NCBI GenBank assembly: GCA_905221605.1
Contig: CAJNDS010002264.1
Coordinates: 343,492-407,491, forward strand
DNA: 64,000 bases
Source of the DNA: Symbiodinium natans
Lineage: Eukaryota; Sar; Dinophyceae; Suessiales; Symbiodiniaceae
Reading direction: 5' to 3'
The notes beneath the pieces are model-generated. The model did not search any database. It worked only from the letters and a program-made list of their open reading frames with translations, and was not told the DNA's origin. Below, piece by piece: positions 31,317 through 44,129 of the stretch (position 1 is its first letter; every line of letters begins with the position of its first letter). The translations under genes were made by a program, and so were the position numbers.

Positions 31317-34300
31317 CTAAACCCCTCAAAAGCTACCAATACTCAGAGGCCTCAATGTTCTGAGTGCCGGGCTCGCCGCGTCGACAGCCCGACACTGCCA
31401 CGGGGTCCGGTGCCTGTGAGGGTTTGGGGTTTCGGGTTCTGCTAAACCCTGAACCCTAAACCCTAAAACCCTAAAACCCTAAAACCCTACAACCCTACAA
31501 ACCTAAGCTCTACAACCCTGAACCCAAAACCCAACCAACATCGGCGTAGCTTTCAGGCCTTCAGACCCCCCTGGGCCCAGTGTGATGAGCCTAGGAATTC
31601 GCAGGGTGTCCTTATTTCCTCAATGGAGTGTAGCTTGAGGTCTTAAGGGGCAGCGAGTTAAAGGTCACAAGGGTTTATGGGGTTAGGGATTAATTTCGGG
31701 AGGAATTTTTAAGGGCTGCAGGCAGGATCCGTCGTGAGGATCCGTCGTGATGCCGTAGTGAGTTTGCGACGTGGGCACCAGACAGAACCCCGAAAACCTA
31801 GTAAACGCGTAACCCTCAAGCACCCTCAGCCCAAAACCCTTGAAGACACTCTATCAACCCTACCCAAACAGTACCTAAACCCTTGGAAAAAACTCTATAA
31901 ACCCTGCCCGAATACCGAAATAATCGACAAACACTCCATAAACCCTACCCGAATACCAAAACCCTTGAAAACACTCTACAAACCCTACCCGAAAAGTGTC
32001 TTCCCACAACTTGCGAGGGCCTTGGGGTCCGCGGCTGGCGCAGTCCCTGGCAAAGTCTTTCAGAGTCTTGGGTTTTTGGCAACTTGTGGGACTCTAAAGC
32101 CCTAAAGCCCTAAACCTCTAAGCCCCTTACCCTTCAACCCCTAAGCCCGGAACCGTCAACCCTCGGCCGCAGGGGTCTGGAGGTTCTTGGGGGCTTGAGT
32201 TTTGGAGTTCTGCTGTTGTCAGCAGACCTCCCCCTGGCAATATTGAAGTAGATACTTTCGCCGGCTAAACTATTGCAGCAGGTCAGGCACTCCAGAGATC
32301 AAAAGCAGCAAAACTGGCTAAGCATTTGGGCTCTTCGTGAAAGCCCTAAACCCTTTAACCCTAAACCCAAAACCCCCAAAAACCTAAACCCCCAAAACCC
32401 TAAACCCCCAAAACCCAAAACCCAAAACCCAAAACCCTAAACCCAAAACCCAAAACCCTAAACCCTAACCCCCTGTAAGAACCAAACCCCCAAAGCCCTC
32501 GCGACACCCCGACCTGTTGGCTTCTTGGCTTCGTGCACCTCGCCAGGACTGCGAGTGAGGTCCGGGGCTTGGGCCAGCGGTGGTTCGGGGCTAACTTATC
32601 CCTTACTTTAGAGTAGCCCCTGGATATAAAGTATATACTTTTTCGGCATAAGTAGCTATGATAGGAACAAGTATAGTACTCCAAAACCCAGTTATAGGCC
32701 TTTCGGATCTAGAGTTTAGGGTCGAGGACTTCGGGCTCAGGATTTGGGGCTCAGGGGAGGGTTAGGGCTAGGGATTTTGATTTAGGGCTGTGGGCCTACG
32801 CCTACGCCGAGCAGAGAAGCAGGGTTGAGGGTCGAGGGCTGAGAGGGCTGAGGGGCTGAGGGTTGAGGACACAGGCAAAGAGGAAGGGTTTCAGCAGCCT
32901 AAACCTATATAAACCCCTGCCAGACGGGTTCACTTGGAGAGACGAACTTTCGAGTTTTAAGCAGTCTCGTCGCATCATGCTCAGCGCACCCTCAGCGAGT
33001 GCTTCCTGGCCCTAAAACCCTAAAACCCTACAACCCTAAAGCCCGAAAGCAAAAGACCCTGCCCCCCAAGAACCCCCCCCCCCACCCCCACCCCCCCAAA
33101 ACCATCAGCCCAAATCCGAAACCCTAAACCCTAAACCCTAAACCCTAAACCCTAAACCCTAAACCCTAAACCCTAAACCCTAAACCCTAAACCCTAAACC
33201 CTAAACCCTAAACCCTACACTTGAACAGCCCCAACAAACGCATCCTGGCCCCTGCCTCAGTGAAAGCCTCAGCACCAAAGATTTGGGGCCTTTAGGGCCT
33301 GCTGCTAGGGACGATTTGGGGCTATTTAGGGGCAGTTCTTTAGGGACTATTTGGGGCTCTTTATGGCCTTTAGGGCCTTCAGCTAGGGACGATTTGGGGC
33401 TATTTGGGGGGGTGCTTGTCGGTTTTTGTTCAGGGCCGGGGGCTGCATTGGGGACGCCCTGGGGGATTCAGGGCGAAAGGCTGTTCAGCCTTAGGGATCT
33501 TCCGAGGCTTCTATGGGTTTAGGGCTTAGGGCTGAGGGCCTCAGGACGTAAGGCTTTCTGGGCCTTGAGGCTTGGCATTCCTTACGGGGCGTTGGGGGCC
33601 TGTGGGCTCTGTGGGGTTGGGGCGTTTAGCAGCTTGGAAAGGGCCTTTCGGGGTTCCAAGGGTAGGGGCTGGGAGCCTGGGGTTTTGTTGGGGGGCCTGG
33701 GTTGGGGTTTGGAGTTGGAGAGGTTGAGGTCTGATATGATTTACACCTGTTTAGGGTTGTTAGGGCGTAGGAGATCACAAAAGAAAAGCTTAGGATTTCT
33801 AGGGTTTAGGGACTACCTGGGCCTAGCCCAGGTACTATGTTTGGGTTGCATAGATGCAGAGGGTGTTATAGCAGCTCGCGGACCTGGTATACGTTTCCCT
33901 TCAAAGCCTTACTCGACACCAAGCCCTGTATCCCCCAAACTCTGAGCCCCTAAGCCCTAAAGCCTGTAACCTGCTTGAGAAGAGAGCCGTGCAGCGTTTA
34001 GGGTTTGCAGGGTTGGGGTTTACCAGCCCTGCCCCAACTACCCTTTAACCAGATTTAGGGTTGGGTTTTGGGGATTAGGGTTTGGGGGGGTGGTCGGGTA
34101 AGTATTTGGGTTAGCCTAAACCCTAAACCCTCAAGCCCCTAGCGAATTATACTGGGACGTTAAACTAGGCACTGTGTTTTCCTACTCTTTTCTGAAATCG
34201 CGATCCTGCCTGGGAATACTTGACCCTTCTGAGAAGCGCGTTAGAAGTGTACGTGCTCTGTTGTTGAATCCTGCCTAGCCTAAGCCCCAGGGTTTTATAG

Positions 34301-37300
34301 TTAACCTAGGTACGGGAGGTAAACCCTCAACCCTCAACCCTAAACCCTAAACCCTAAACCCTAAACCCCAAACCCTAAACCCCAAACCCTAAACCCTAAC
34401 CCTAAACCCCAAACCCACCAGGTGCCCCCGCAATGCCCGGCTGCGATGCTGGGCGCGGGCTCGGACCGATCTGCGTCCGACGCAGAGATCCGGCCTCTGG
34501 ATGTTTAGGGTTTAGGGGCTTTAGGGTTTAGGGCTTAGGGTTTAGGGTTTAGGGCTTAGGGGCTTAGGGCCTTAGGGTTTAGGGTTTAGGGTCTAGGGTT
34601 TTAGGTTTAGGATTTAGGGTATAGGGTTCAGGGGTTTAGGTTACAAAGGCCGGTGGCCCCTTTCTGTAAACTCATACCCTAAAATGGCCCCTAGATACCC
34701 AATAAGAACCCCGAATATATACCCCTATAAAACAGAAACCCTACTTAAGGAGACCGCCAACCCAAAGAGTGTTAGGACAGTTGGTGGAAGGGCGTAGGAT
34801 GGTTTAGGGTTTCAGGGTTTAGGGGTTTGTGGTTCAGGGTTGAGGGGTTTGGGGGGCTCAGGGCGTAGGCTGCGTAGGGGGCCAAAACCCAAATCCTAAA
34901 TCTATATCCTAAACCTGATATCCTAATGCCAAACCCTAAATCATAAACCCTAAGTCCTAAACCTTGAAATCCTAAATCCTCAACCCCAAACCCTAGATCC
35001 GAAATTCTACACCAACAAAGCCCGATGCCCCAGATAAAGCGTCGCAAGCCCAAGACGCCAAACCACAAACCGACACACCAACCCTAAACCCTGAACCCTG
35101 AACCCTAGACCCTAGACACTAAACCCAGACCCTAAGCCCTCAACTGAACGCTGCCTCAGACAGGAAGAACGATCACCATACTCCTTCGGACCCACCATCC
35201 TCAACCCTAAACCCTATAGAACCCCAGATCCTGAAAGAAAAGTCCCAATCCCAAAGGCCCTCAAACAAAAAACAAAACAAACCCTAAACCCTAAACCCTA
35301 AATCCTACTTGCCGGGGGCCCAGCATCGCCAAGAACGAGGCCACGATTATGCCTTGGGGGCACGTGGGCGGTGTTGAGGGTTTCAGTTTTAGGGTTCAGG
35401 GTTCAGGGTTTAGGGTTCAGGTTGTAGGCTTCCGTGATGTCTTGCGGCATCCGGGTAATAATGCTTAGGGCTCTTCGGGGCTTGGACTATCCGGCCGGCT
35501 GTAGGGTTGAGACCTGCCCGCGGCACGTTCAAAGGGTTTCCCAGTACGCACCAAATCACCCAAACATACGGCTTTGGGGTTTACATTTCCGTATTCCCAC
35601 AAGGACACCCAATACATACACTCGCCAATTTAAAGCAGGAACCTTATATACCTTCACCAAAAACAGCAATATAAACCCTGTTTCAGTATGGCTTCGGGGT
35701 TTACAGAGGACAATTCATATTCTGGGGCTCGAAGCCGAAGGTGTTTGGGGGTCCGGGGTCTGGGGTGTAGGGTTTAGGGGGCTCAGGGACTTTGGTTCGA
35801 TGACCTTGGGCTGTTTACGAAAGCCAAGGCAAACCCCAATTCAGTCCTGAATTTCTTGGATTCTTCTCATCGGGCTTCGGCCAGGAACCACTAAGCCCAG
35901 CGTGAAAACAGAAGTTCTGTGCCCATCCCGCACTTATCCTACCAGGTGAGGGTTTAGGGTTTAGGTTTTAGGTTTTAGGGTTCATTGGAGTCTCCATGGG
36001 ACGTGCCGGCCTCAACCAACCACCCGACACTTCCCTGCTTCCTTTGAACCGGCTTTTCTTGGGCGCTCTTTTCCTTTATGGGGAGGCTGTTGAACGTTGC
36101 CCCCGTCGTGGCAGCGGAGTCGGCTTTGCGGCCCAGGGCTTCGGAGTGCAATGGCCCCTGTGGGGCACGGCTTCGAAAGCACCAGGCTACGCTTTGGAGG
36201 GGGTACTGGGTTCCATGGCCAACAGATACCACCGCACAGATGCCCTGGCAGTCAAAATGACCTTCTCGGCTCAGTCTCACGCATTGCCCAGTGTAAAGCA
36301 GCATGCCCCTGAACCCCAAACCCCAAACCCCAAACCCCAAACCCCAAACCCTAAACCCTAAACCCTAAACCGAAGGACGAACGCATGGGTTGCGGTGACG
36401 TGGCGGTGCTACCGGCAGAGTTCTCCTCACACCAAGAGTTCGAGGCCCTCCAGGCCCCTAAACCCCGCCAGCAGCGAAAAAAAACCCTAAAACCCTCAGC
36501 CCTTGCCCTGAACCCTAACACCCCTAAACCCCGAGGCCTCGACCCTGAAACCCGAACACCCTAACACCCTTCAACCCTAAACCCTAAACCCTAAAACCCA
36601 AACCCTAAACCCCTACACCCCTAAACCCCTAAACCCTAAACCCTAAACCCCTAAACCCCTGAACCCCTGAAGCCCTGACCCGCTACGTCTCGGCTCCTCT
36701 TGGATGCCGGGCGTTTTGGCTTCGGCAGGCTGCGGCTCGGGCCCCTGCTCTGGTGCTTCGGGCTTAAGGGTTGTATAGGTTTAGGGTTGTATAGGTTTAG
36801 GGTTGTATAGGTTTAGGGTTGTATAGGTTTAGGGTTTAGGGTTTAGGGTTTAGGGTTTAGGGTTTAGGGTTTAGGGTTTAGGGTTTAGGGTTTAGGGTTT
36901 AGGGTTTAGGGTTTAGGGTTTAGGGTTTAGGGTTTAGGGTTTAGGGTTTAGGGCTTCGGGCTTACTAGGGTTTTGGGTTTTCGGGCAAGCGTTTAGGGCT
37001 TCGAGCTTGTTAGGGTTTAGGGCTCAGGGCTTACGAGCATTCGGGGTTTCCGGCCCAAAGGCTATAAGTTCGAGCTTCCCCTTTCCTAAAGCCTAAAGCC
37101 TACATGCAGATCCGGCTTTTCGTATGCTGCGAGCTGATTTGGTGAGATGCCTTCTCCTCAAGACTGTGCCGCAGACGTTTGCAGAGCTGAGCTTGGTTGG
37201 AAGTTGGAAGCTCTGCGCGCCTGCGAGAGTTGTTGTTGCACGCTTAAAATTTCAAATCTTGGCTTCACGGGCTTCTGTTTCAGGCTTTCTGCTGGCCAGC

Positions 37301-37839
37301 TCCCAAAAATCTCGGGGGGTTCAGGGCTTCAACGCACCCGGCGACGAAGCCCCACAGCCCCATAAACCCTGCAAAGCCTTCAGACCTGAAGCAACCTCAA
37401 CAACCCTGTGCACCCTATAAACCCGAACCCTACCCAGACCCTTTCAAGGATCCCAAAGGTAGAACCCCCAAATAGTACCCTCTAATACTATTGGGTCATT
37501 CTTAGGAACCCTTTGAATAAGCATCTACTTTTGGATCCTCCAAGGGGTGTTGGCCAACCCACCCCTAAACCCTAAACCCTCCTAAACCCTAAACCCTAAA
37601 CCCTAGACACTAGACCCTAGACTCTAGACCCCTGGGCGGCGAAACTGAGTCGTAGACCGCTGGGCCAACTCTCCGAGACCTGGGCGGTGGATTAGGGTTC
37701 AGGATCTAGAGTTGTAGGGCTTCAGTAGGGTTGAGGTTCAGGGTTTAGGGTTTAGGATATTTAGGGTTTAGGGTTCAGGGCGTGCTGAAGTCAGCAGACC
37801 TGCCCACCCCAAGACCGCCCACTTGCAACTCTCGCGGAG
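31317..37839. repeat. Long telomere-like repeat region without a clear gene
   Basis: Main arrays: CCCTAAA at 33118-33214 (about 14 units), mixed runs at 34335-34410 and 34503-34640, CCCCAAA at 36311-36350, a 16-bp TTTAGGGTTGTATAGG unit repeated four times at 36768-36833, and TTTAGGG at 36835-36953. Between 33283 and 33480, degenerate GGGACGATTTGGGGCTATTT units recur. Islands such as 37120-37380 (+) are open but unassigned. A diverged relative of the 629-bp unit flanks 35905-36440. Confidence 0.55.
35905..36440 (+). repeat. Split, diverged copy of the 629-bp repeat start
   Basis: TTCTGTGCCCATCCCGCACT and CATGGGACGTGCCGGCCT (about 35910-36016) match the start of the 629-bp unit (ATGTGCCCACCCCACATG and CATGGGACGCGCCGGCCT). 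Then GGTGCTACCGGCAGAGTTCT (36406-36425) matches its next segment (GGGCTACCGGCACAGTTCT). About 390 bp, including telomere-like DNA, separate the two parts. Confidence 0.5.
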
Positions 37840-39055
37840 TTAAGGCCTTTTTCCTGTTTTTCTACAAAGCAACGTATACTCTTGATGCAAGGGGGTTAGA
37901 CGAACTTGATATGAAACTCTTCACTGAAGCCACCCATGACTTCCACTGGGAATGTATGCGTTGCTTGGGTCACTGGGGACACTTCATTCACTCGGTCACT
38001 GGGACACTCGTTACTTGGGACACTTGGGTCACTTCCAGCGGTGTGGGCCTTCTTAGGGCACTTGGGCCACTTGGGTCACTTTGTGTCACTCAAGACGCAC
38101 TTTGGAGACGCTTGGGTCGTTTGGAGCACATGGGCCACTTGAACACTTGAGTCACTGGGTCACTTGAACCACAGAAACTTGGGCTCGGCAGGGGGCCAGG
38201 GTGCAAGGGCATCCTCTGTTTCAGTTTGAGTCAAGGGGCCTCCCAAGCCTCCCAGAACCCTCCAAAAGAGCTCCAGTCATGGAACTTTTCAGAAAGACCT
38301 GCCTGGCACAGCCAACGAGCTCCTGGTCTCCATGGACCCAGCGGACGGGCGCTAGGAGGTCTGGAGGATGGAGTGGTGAGGGCCCAAACTCCAGAGCCAT
38401 GAAGCCCAAACAAAGCCCTCCACCCTGAGTCCTAAACCCTAAATACCCTAAACCCTAAACCCTAAACCCTTAGAAATCCCGACCTTGAGGCTGAGGCTTG
38501 CTTGGAGGCCCCTCGGGGCCGATGCCCGGCGCGCTGGGCCCGATCATGGCGTTCTTGCTTTGGGGTTTAGGGTTTAGGGTTTAGGGTTTCGGGTTTCGGG
38601 TTTAGGGTTTAGGGTTTAGGGTTTAGGGTTTAGGGTTTAGGGTTTAGGGTTTAGGGTTTAGGGTTTAGGGTTTAGGGTTTAGGGTTTAGGGTTTAGGGTT
38701 TAGGGTTTAGGGTGTACTGCTTGGGTTAGGGGTTAGGGGTTCGGGTTTAAGGCTGCATGTTGAGGCTTTGGGAGCGCATTGGGATGAAGGGCTTAGGGGT
38801 TGGGGGTGATGGGCTTACGGGTGTGAGGTCGAGGATTCATGAGTGCAAGGTTGGGGAAGGATCCAAAGTGTAGGATGTGGGGAGCGGGGCGGGGGGGGGG
38901 GGGTATGAACATGCTTCAGAGGTTGGGGTGTGGGCCTTTAGTGTTTGAGTACCTCTCGCCTGCCCCCGCCCCCCCAACAGCAGTAAAGCCAGACAACATC
39001 AGCGGGAGATGATCATGACAGGTTTCCTGGCAGAGAGCAAGGACTTTCGCCACAC
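37840..39055 (+). CDS. Candidate split gene with a minisatellite and a TTTAGGG array in its introns
   Basis: Three plus-strand exon-like blocks: about 37840-37957 (KAFFLFFYKATYTLDARGLD then ELDMKLFTEATHDFHWEC), 38293-38347 after TTTTCAG (KDLPGTANELLVSMDPAD), and 38981-39055 after a long pyrimidine tract and AACAG (SKARQQHQREMIMTGFLAES then KDFRHT, GTAGTG donor). Between the first two lies a CACTTGGGTCA minisatellite, and between the last two a pure TTTAGGG array. No family recognised and phases between blocks not proven. A continuation near 39390-39480 (ESRQVSCDVFEIRPEPYNP) is possible. Confidence 0.45.
37967..38175 (+). repeat. CACTTGGGTCA minisatellite
   Basis: About 18 degenerate units around GGGTCACTTGGGACACTT. 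It lies between two exon-like blocks of the candidate plus-strand gene. Confidence 0.85.
38565..38713 (+). repeat. TTTAGGG array
   Basis: About 20 units; two TTTCGGG variants sit near the start and the rest are canonical. It lies between exon-like blocks at 38347 and 38981. Confidence 0.95.
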
Positions 39056-40259
39056 GTAGTGGAACCACATGCAACAGGGGCGACTCTTGCCGAGAAACCT
39101 AAACCCCAAACCCCCAAGCCCCCAGACCACTTGACAGTTCACGCCGGGCAGCCCTAGGGGGAGTTACATGGCCTCCCAATATGGGCCCTTAAATGGGGAC
39201 CCCTTGTATACTCCTTGTACACCCCATGACCCCCAAGTTCCCATAATTACTTCAGAACCCTTTCAGGATGTAAGGGACACATCAAGGGACCACGTAGTTA
39301 GAAGAGCTGCGGGCTTAACCCTAAGCCCTAAACCCTATTGGGCAACTTGGGGTTCGGGTTTTGGGGGTTAGGGCTCGCATTTTTTCCACCCGCCGCTTGT
39401 TGGGATCGGAGAGGTTGCGAGGAGTCACGTCAGGTCTCCTGCGACGTGTTCGAGATTCGCCCTGAACCCTATAACCCAACTGATGTAGGCCCTGGGGTTT
39501 CAGATCTTGGTTCAGGGTTCAGGGCAGGGTTTAGGGTTTAGGGTTTCGGGTTTAGGGTTTAGGCTTTAGGGTTTAGGGTTGAGGGCTTAGGGTGTTGGGG
39601 TTTAGGGTTTAGGGTTTAGCGTGTTAGCGTGTTAGGGTGTTAGGGTGTTAGGGTGTTAGGGTGTTAGGGTGTTAGGGTGTTAGGGTTTAGGGTTTAGGGT
39701 TTAGGGTTTAGGGTTTAGGGCAGCGGTGTTGCGCAGGACCAGCAGCAGCGCAGACCGAGTTCACATGTTATCGCTGCCCTCAACCCTGTAGGCCGTGTAA
39801 ACCGGAAACCCTAAACCCTTCAACCTGGACCCTAAACCCTAAACCCTAAACCCTAAACTAAGTGAGGGGTCGCTTCCGTCGAGCGACAGACCCCGAACGC
39901 TCGGCCGAGGGCCTTACAGCCCGAGCGCCCAAGCGAAAAGAGAAACGGAAAGGTGAGGGTTAAGCCTCACCGTCTGTCCTGGACAGGCCAACGGACATCG
40001 GCCTTTTTTACGACAACGTCAGTACTCGGCTAAGGGATGGCCGGCACCCAGACCACCTTTAGCGTAGCTAAAGCAAAACCCCAAATCGTAACCCTTTGCC
40101 TCTGGAGGTCGGTTCAGGGTTTTGGGTTCAGGGTTTGTCGGGCCCCCCCGCCCCGGGGGCCCCCTGGTCCCTGGTAGCTGGATTCCTGGACCAGGAGGCT
40201 GGCGAGGGGTCCAGGCAGGCTGGTTGCTCAATTTCGTGATTTTGGTGGCTTTTTGACGG
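39056..40259. repeat. Telomere-like repeats, including a GTGTTAGG block
   Basis: TTTAGGG and variants at 39520-39718. Between 39618 and 39684 an 8-bp GTGTTAGG unit repeats about eight times between canonical runs. CCCTAAA occurs at 39832-39857. No gene is recognised. Confidence 0.65.
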
Positions 40260-40570
40260 ATTTCAGGCCCGGGCCAATAGCCCCCCCAACCAAGGGCCCC
40301 CCGAGCCAAGGGCCCCCCGGGCCAAGGGCCCGCCCCTCGAGGGCCCCCCCAGGCCAAGGGCCAAGGCCCGGGCCGCGGGCCCCGGGGGGCCCTTCCGGGC
40401 CAAGGGCCTCCGGGGCCAAGCACCCCCCCAACCAAGGGCCCCCAGCCCCCGGGCCAAGGGCCCCCCGGGCCAAGGGCCCCCCCGGAGCCAAGCCGCCAAG
40501 GCGCTTCCCCTGATAGGTCCCCGCCAGGTCAGCCAAGGGCCTGGCCAAGGGGCCTGGACCCCTAACACCA
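40260..40570. repeat. GC-rich GGGCCAAGGGCCCCCC minisatellite
   Basis: Strongly GC-rich repeat of GGGCCAAGGGCC with a variable number of C. All six frames give low-complexity Gly/Pro/Ala proteins, which are artefacts. Confidence 0.85.
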
Positions 40571-41480
40571 GGGCTCGGCTAAGGGCCTAGGAAGCCCCCA
40601 AGACGCGCCAAGAGCCACCAAAAGCTTCAAAAGCTTCAAAAGGCCCACTAAAAGAAGGGGGACCACAAGATTTGTCCGTGCCCACAATGAGAATATTGAA
40701 AACATTGTTTTTAGGCACCCCTGCCCGCATTTTAGTATTGAAATCGATGGCTCCCCCTAAATCAGCAAGGACCTCTACGGGTTCACGTGTTGAAGGCCCG
40801 AAAAGGACCGAAACTACCCCGAACCCCAGCCTAAACCCTGACACCGCAAAACCCTACGACGGCCTTCAAGCAAATAAGGGCCTCTACGGGCCCTAACGTG
40901 CCGAAGGCTACCCCGAACCCCAGCTTAAACCCTAACACCGCAAAACCCTACGAAGGCCTTCAAGCAAATAAGGGCCTCTACGGGCCCTAACTTGCCGAAG
41001 GCCCGAAAAGGGCCGAGGCTACCCCGAACCCGAGCTTAAACCCTAGCGATTGAAAGACTCATTGGCGAAAAATTCATTAATAGGTTCCCTGACCTTTAAA
41101 TGAATAAAGCCTCTACGGCCCCTGACACGCCGAAGGTCCGAACAAGGCCCCGAGAGACCCCAAGAGCCACCAAAATACTTCAAAAGGCTTCAAAAGGCCC
41201 CCTAAAAGAAGGGGGACCCCAGGATGCCCGTACCCGCAATGAAAAATGCGATTTTTTGGTAGTGAAATCGATGCTTAATTGAGGCCCTTAAAGAAGGGGA
41301 ATCCAAAAGCAGACACAAAGGGTTTCCCTGACCTTCAAATAAATAAGGGCCTCTACGGGCCCTGACACGCCGAAGGCCCGAAAAGGGCCGAGGCTACCCC
41401 CAACCCCAGCTTAAACCCTAACAGCGCAACTTTAAAAACATCAAAGCAAGCATCAGAGCACAAGAAAGTAAATTCCATAA
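40571..41480 (+). repeat. Degenerate repeat of about 110 bp
   Basis: Repeated blocks: AATAAGGGCCTCTACGGGCC, then TGCCGAAGGCCCGAAAAGGG, then CCCCGAACCCCAGCTTAAAC. They recur near 40765, 40870, 40965, 41100 and 41340. A second motif, AAAAGAAGGGGGACC, lies at 40650 and 41208. No gene supported. Confidence 0.75.
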
Positions 41481-41587
41481 ACCCTAAACCCTAATAGAGT
41501 ATAGTTTGGGTGGCCGGGGTGGGCTGACGGGCAACGCGAGCGCGCGGCCCGGGGTGTTTCACACCCGAGCGCGCGCCCTCCCCTGAC

Positions 41588-41667
41588 ACACCCTAAACCC
41601 TAAACCCTAAACCCTAAACCCTAAACCCAAAACCCTAAACCCTAAACCCTAAACCCTAAACCCTACC
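41588..41667 (+). repeat. CCCTAAA array
   Basis: About 11 units, one with CCAAAA. It follows a GC-rich spot with GAGCGCGCGGCCC and its near-inverse near 41538-41580. Confidence 0.9.
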
Positions 41668-42066
41668 CCCGCACTCCTTGAGGCGATCCGAAATCAGGAC
41701 GCCCGAGAAGTCCTGAAGGCGGCCGTCCTGCCCAGGGCAGCTAACCCCTCAACACCCGATAGACAATGTCTTATACAGGCTGGTGATACAGCCCCTGCAT
41801 GCCATACAAAGGATCCCTATATCTACCCCACTTGAAACAGAAACCTCCATTAAAGAGACCACCAACCTGTACAACGTCTCCTCTTCTCTCTAATCCCTTA
41901 TGGTGGGGGGGTCGGGGGGCAGGAAGCAGGGTGAGGCAGGGCGTCTGCAAGTTTGGGTCTCGGCTTCGTCCCGAAGCCCAAACCTTAAATGCCCTAAATT
42001 CCCTACCTGCCCTAAATGCCCCAATACCCTAAATGCCCCAAATGCCCTAAATGACCTCACCCAGAC

Positions 42067-42433
42067 CCTGGCCTCTTGCATCAAGCCGTAGAGTCCAAAA
42101 TTTGCGTGGTTTCGGGCATTGGGGAAGGTGCTGAGGTTAAACGCCATGCTACGGGTCCCCGTGTTTGCGGGCCAAACATAAACCCAAAAGGACGAGAACG
42201 TGGAGAATGAGGCTGCAAGTCCCCACATCCTAAACCCTAAACCCGAAACCCTAAACCCTAAACCCTAATCCCCCCCCGCCATCCTTCACCCCTCCCCTGT
42301 CTCCCCCCTCCCTTCGTGCCTCCACCGCCCGGTACTGCTCCTTGAGGATGTCGAGCTTCCTTGCCGAAGGTTTAGGGTTAGGGTTTAGGGTTTAGGGTTT
42401 AGGGTTTAGGGTTTAGGGTTTAGGGTTTAGGGT

Positions 42434-42500
<67 letters not shown>

Positions 42501-44129
42501 GGTTTAGGGTTTAGGGTTGAGGGAGGACTGTTGGAGCTGCCAAAGGAACCGAAACAGGGCTCCGGTGTTGCAAGTCTGCTTTTCATTGTGTGGGCTTAAG
42601 GTCTAAGATCTTCAACTTAGAAGAGTTTTGCGTTGGGGGCTTGCGGCTTGGGATTTAAGCAATTTCTGCAGGGGCGATGTCTTGTGCCTGCTCTGTCACA
42701 GATCCTGTGACCGAAATGTCTGACTCTAAACCCTAAGCCAAAACTCTAAACCCCAAATGCTGGTCCACACAATTCCACAGCATCAACGTATCCGCCCTCC
42801 CAAACTCTGGAAGAAGCCGGAGAAGCTCCTGAAAAAGAGCCCTGAACCCTAAACCCGCACTGAAGGCAAAACACAAAACCCTACACCCCAACTCAACCCC
42901 GCCAAAACTCAACCCAATCCCCGATTGCGTAGACTCCTGGGCCTAAACCCTAAACCGCTTAGATTCCTGGGCCTAAACCCTACACCCTAAACCCAAAACC
43001 CTAGACCCTAAACCCTAAACCCTAAACCCTAAACCCTAAACCCTACACCCTAAACCCTAAACCCTACTGTAGACCCTAACCCTAAAACCCTAAGGGTGGG
43101 AATCACGAGCCTGTCGATCTCCTCCACGTGCGCCTGCTCTTCGGTGAACCGACGTTGCGCTTTGCTTGCCCTACACTGCGTAAAGCCCTCTGAGCGGTTT
43201 CAGGGTTCCGGGTTCAGGGTTCAGGGTTCAGGGTTTAGGGTTCAGGGTTTAGGGTTCAGGGTTTGGGGTTCAGGGTTCAGGGTTCAGGGTTCAGTAGGGT
43301 TCAGGGTTCAGGGTTTAGGGTTTAGGGTTTTAGAGTGGGTTTGGGGTTTAGGGTGGGCTTAGAGTTTAGGGTTTTGGGTTACGGTTTGGGGTCTGGAGGT
43401 TTGCAGGGTGTACGCCTACAGGGTTTAGGTTAGTGTGCCTAATCACCCTCTAAACCCTAAACCCTACAATCTCCGAAGCCCCGCGTGTCGCCAAAGAGTT
43501 TTTTTGCCTTGCCACATGCGCGGAGTGCCGAGCGGCATCTGCTTGCTGGACCCCGAGGTGAAGCTTAGCGTTTGGGCTTTCAGGGTAAAACCCCTAAACC
43601 CTATACCCGAACCCTAAACCCTAGGCACCTCAACCGCACACCCGAACATAGGGGCCTTCCCTTCATAATTGGAATAGGGTCTTGGGGAGGGTATTATAGT
43701 ATACTTCTATAGGAACCAGAAGGGGATTCCAGTCGTAATTATTCCGAGCCCTAGATAAATCCCGCCCTAAACCCTAAAATCTAAAACGTTAAACCCTAAA
43801 CCCTAAAGCCTAAAGCCTAAAGCCTAAACCCTAAACCCTAAACCCTAAATCCTAAAACCCTCACCAGGTTCGACGCTGGGTTTCACCTTGGGCCGGGTCC
43901 TCGGGTCCACTGCGAATGGCGGTGTGGACATTGCCATCATCTGCCTATACGGGACCGCTTCTGCCTGTAAGCCCCTAAACCTAAACCCTAAACCCTAAAC
44001 CCCAAAACCCTAAACCCTAAACCTAAACCCTAAACCTCTACCGTTCCTTCCTCAGAGTGTAGGTCAGCATCGACTTGCTCGGGTCGTGTGCCTCCTTGCC
44101 GTGGCAGGACGTACTCAGCACCATGTAGC
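42067..44129 (-). CDS. Candidate multi-exon gene with telomere-type introns
   Basis: A run of minus-strand blocks, each with an AG acceptor: 44129-44048 (MVLSTSCHGKEAHDPSKSML), 43964-43865 (AEAVPYRQMMAMSTPPFAVD, GTGAGG donor), about 43565-43465 (donor GTAGGG), 43170-43098 (KAQRRFTEEQAHVEEIDRLV), 42828-42753 after TTTTTCAG (ELLRLLPEFGRADTLMLWNC), about 42345-42290 (KLDILKEQYRAVEARREGG) and 42212-42067 after CTTGCAG (FSSFWVYVWPANTGTRSMAF then ...NHANFGLYGLMQEAR). The blocks at 43.1 and 42.3 kb look coiled-coil. Nearly every gap holds CCCTAAA or TTTAGGG-type repeat. No family recognised, and joins are not all proven. Another block at about 44440-44310 may precede. Confidence 0.5.
42369..42515 (+). 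repeat. TTTAGGG array with a ten-unit TTGAGGG block
   Basis: About eight canonical units, then about ten consecutive TTGAGGG units (42432-42502), then canonical again. It lies between two exon-like blocks of the candidate minus-strand gene. Confidence 0.93.
43197..43330 (+). repeat. TTCAGGG-variant array
   Basis: Mostly TTCAGGG units with some TTTAGGG, between exon-like blocks at 43465 and 43170. Confidence 0.88.
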
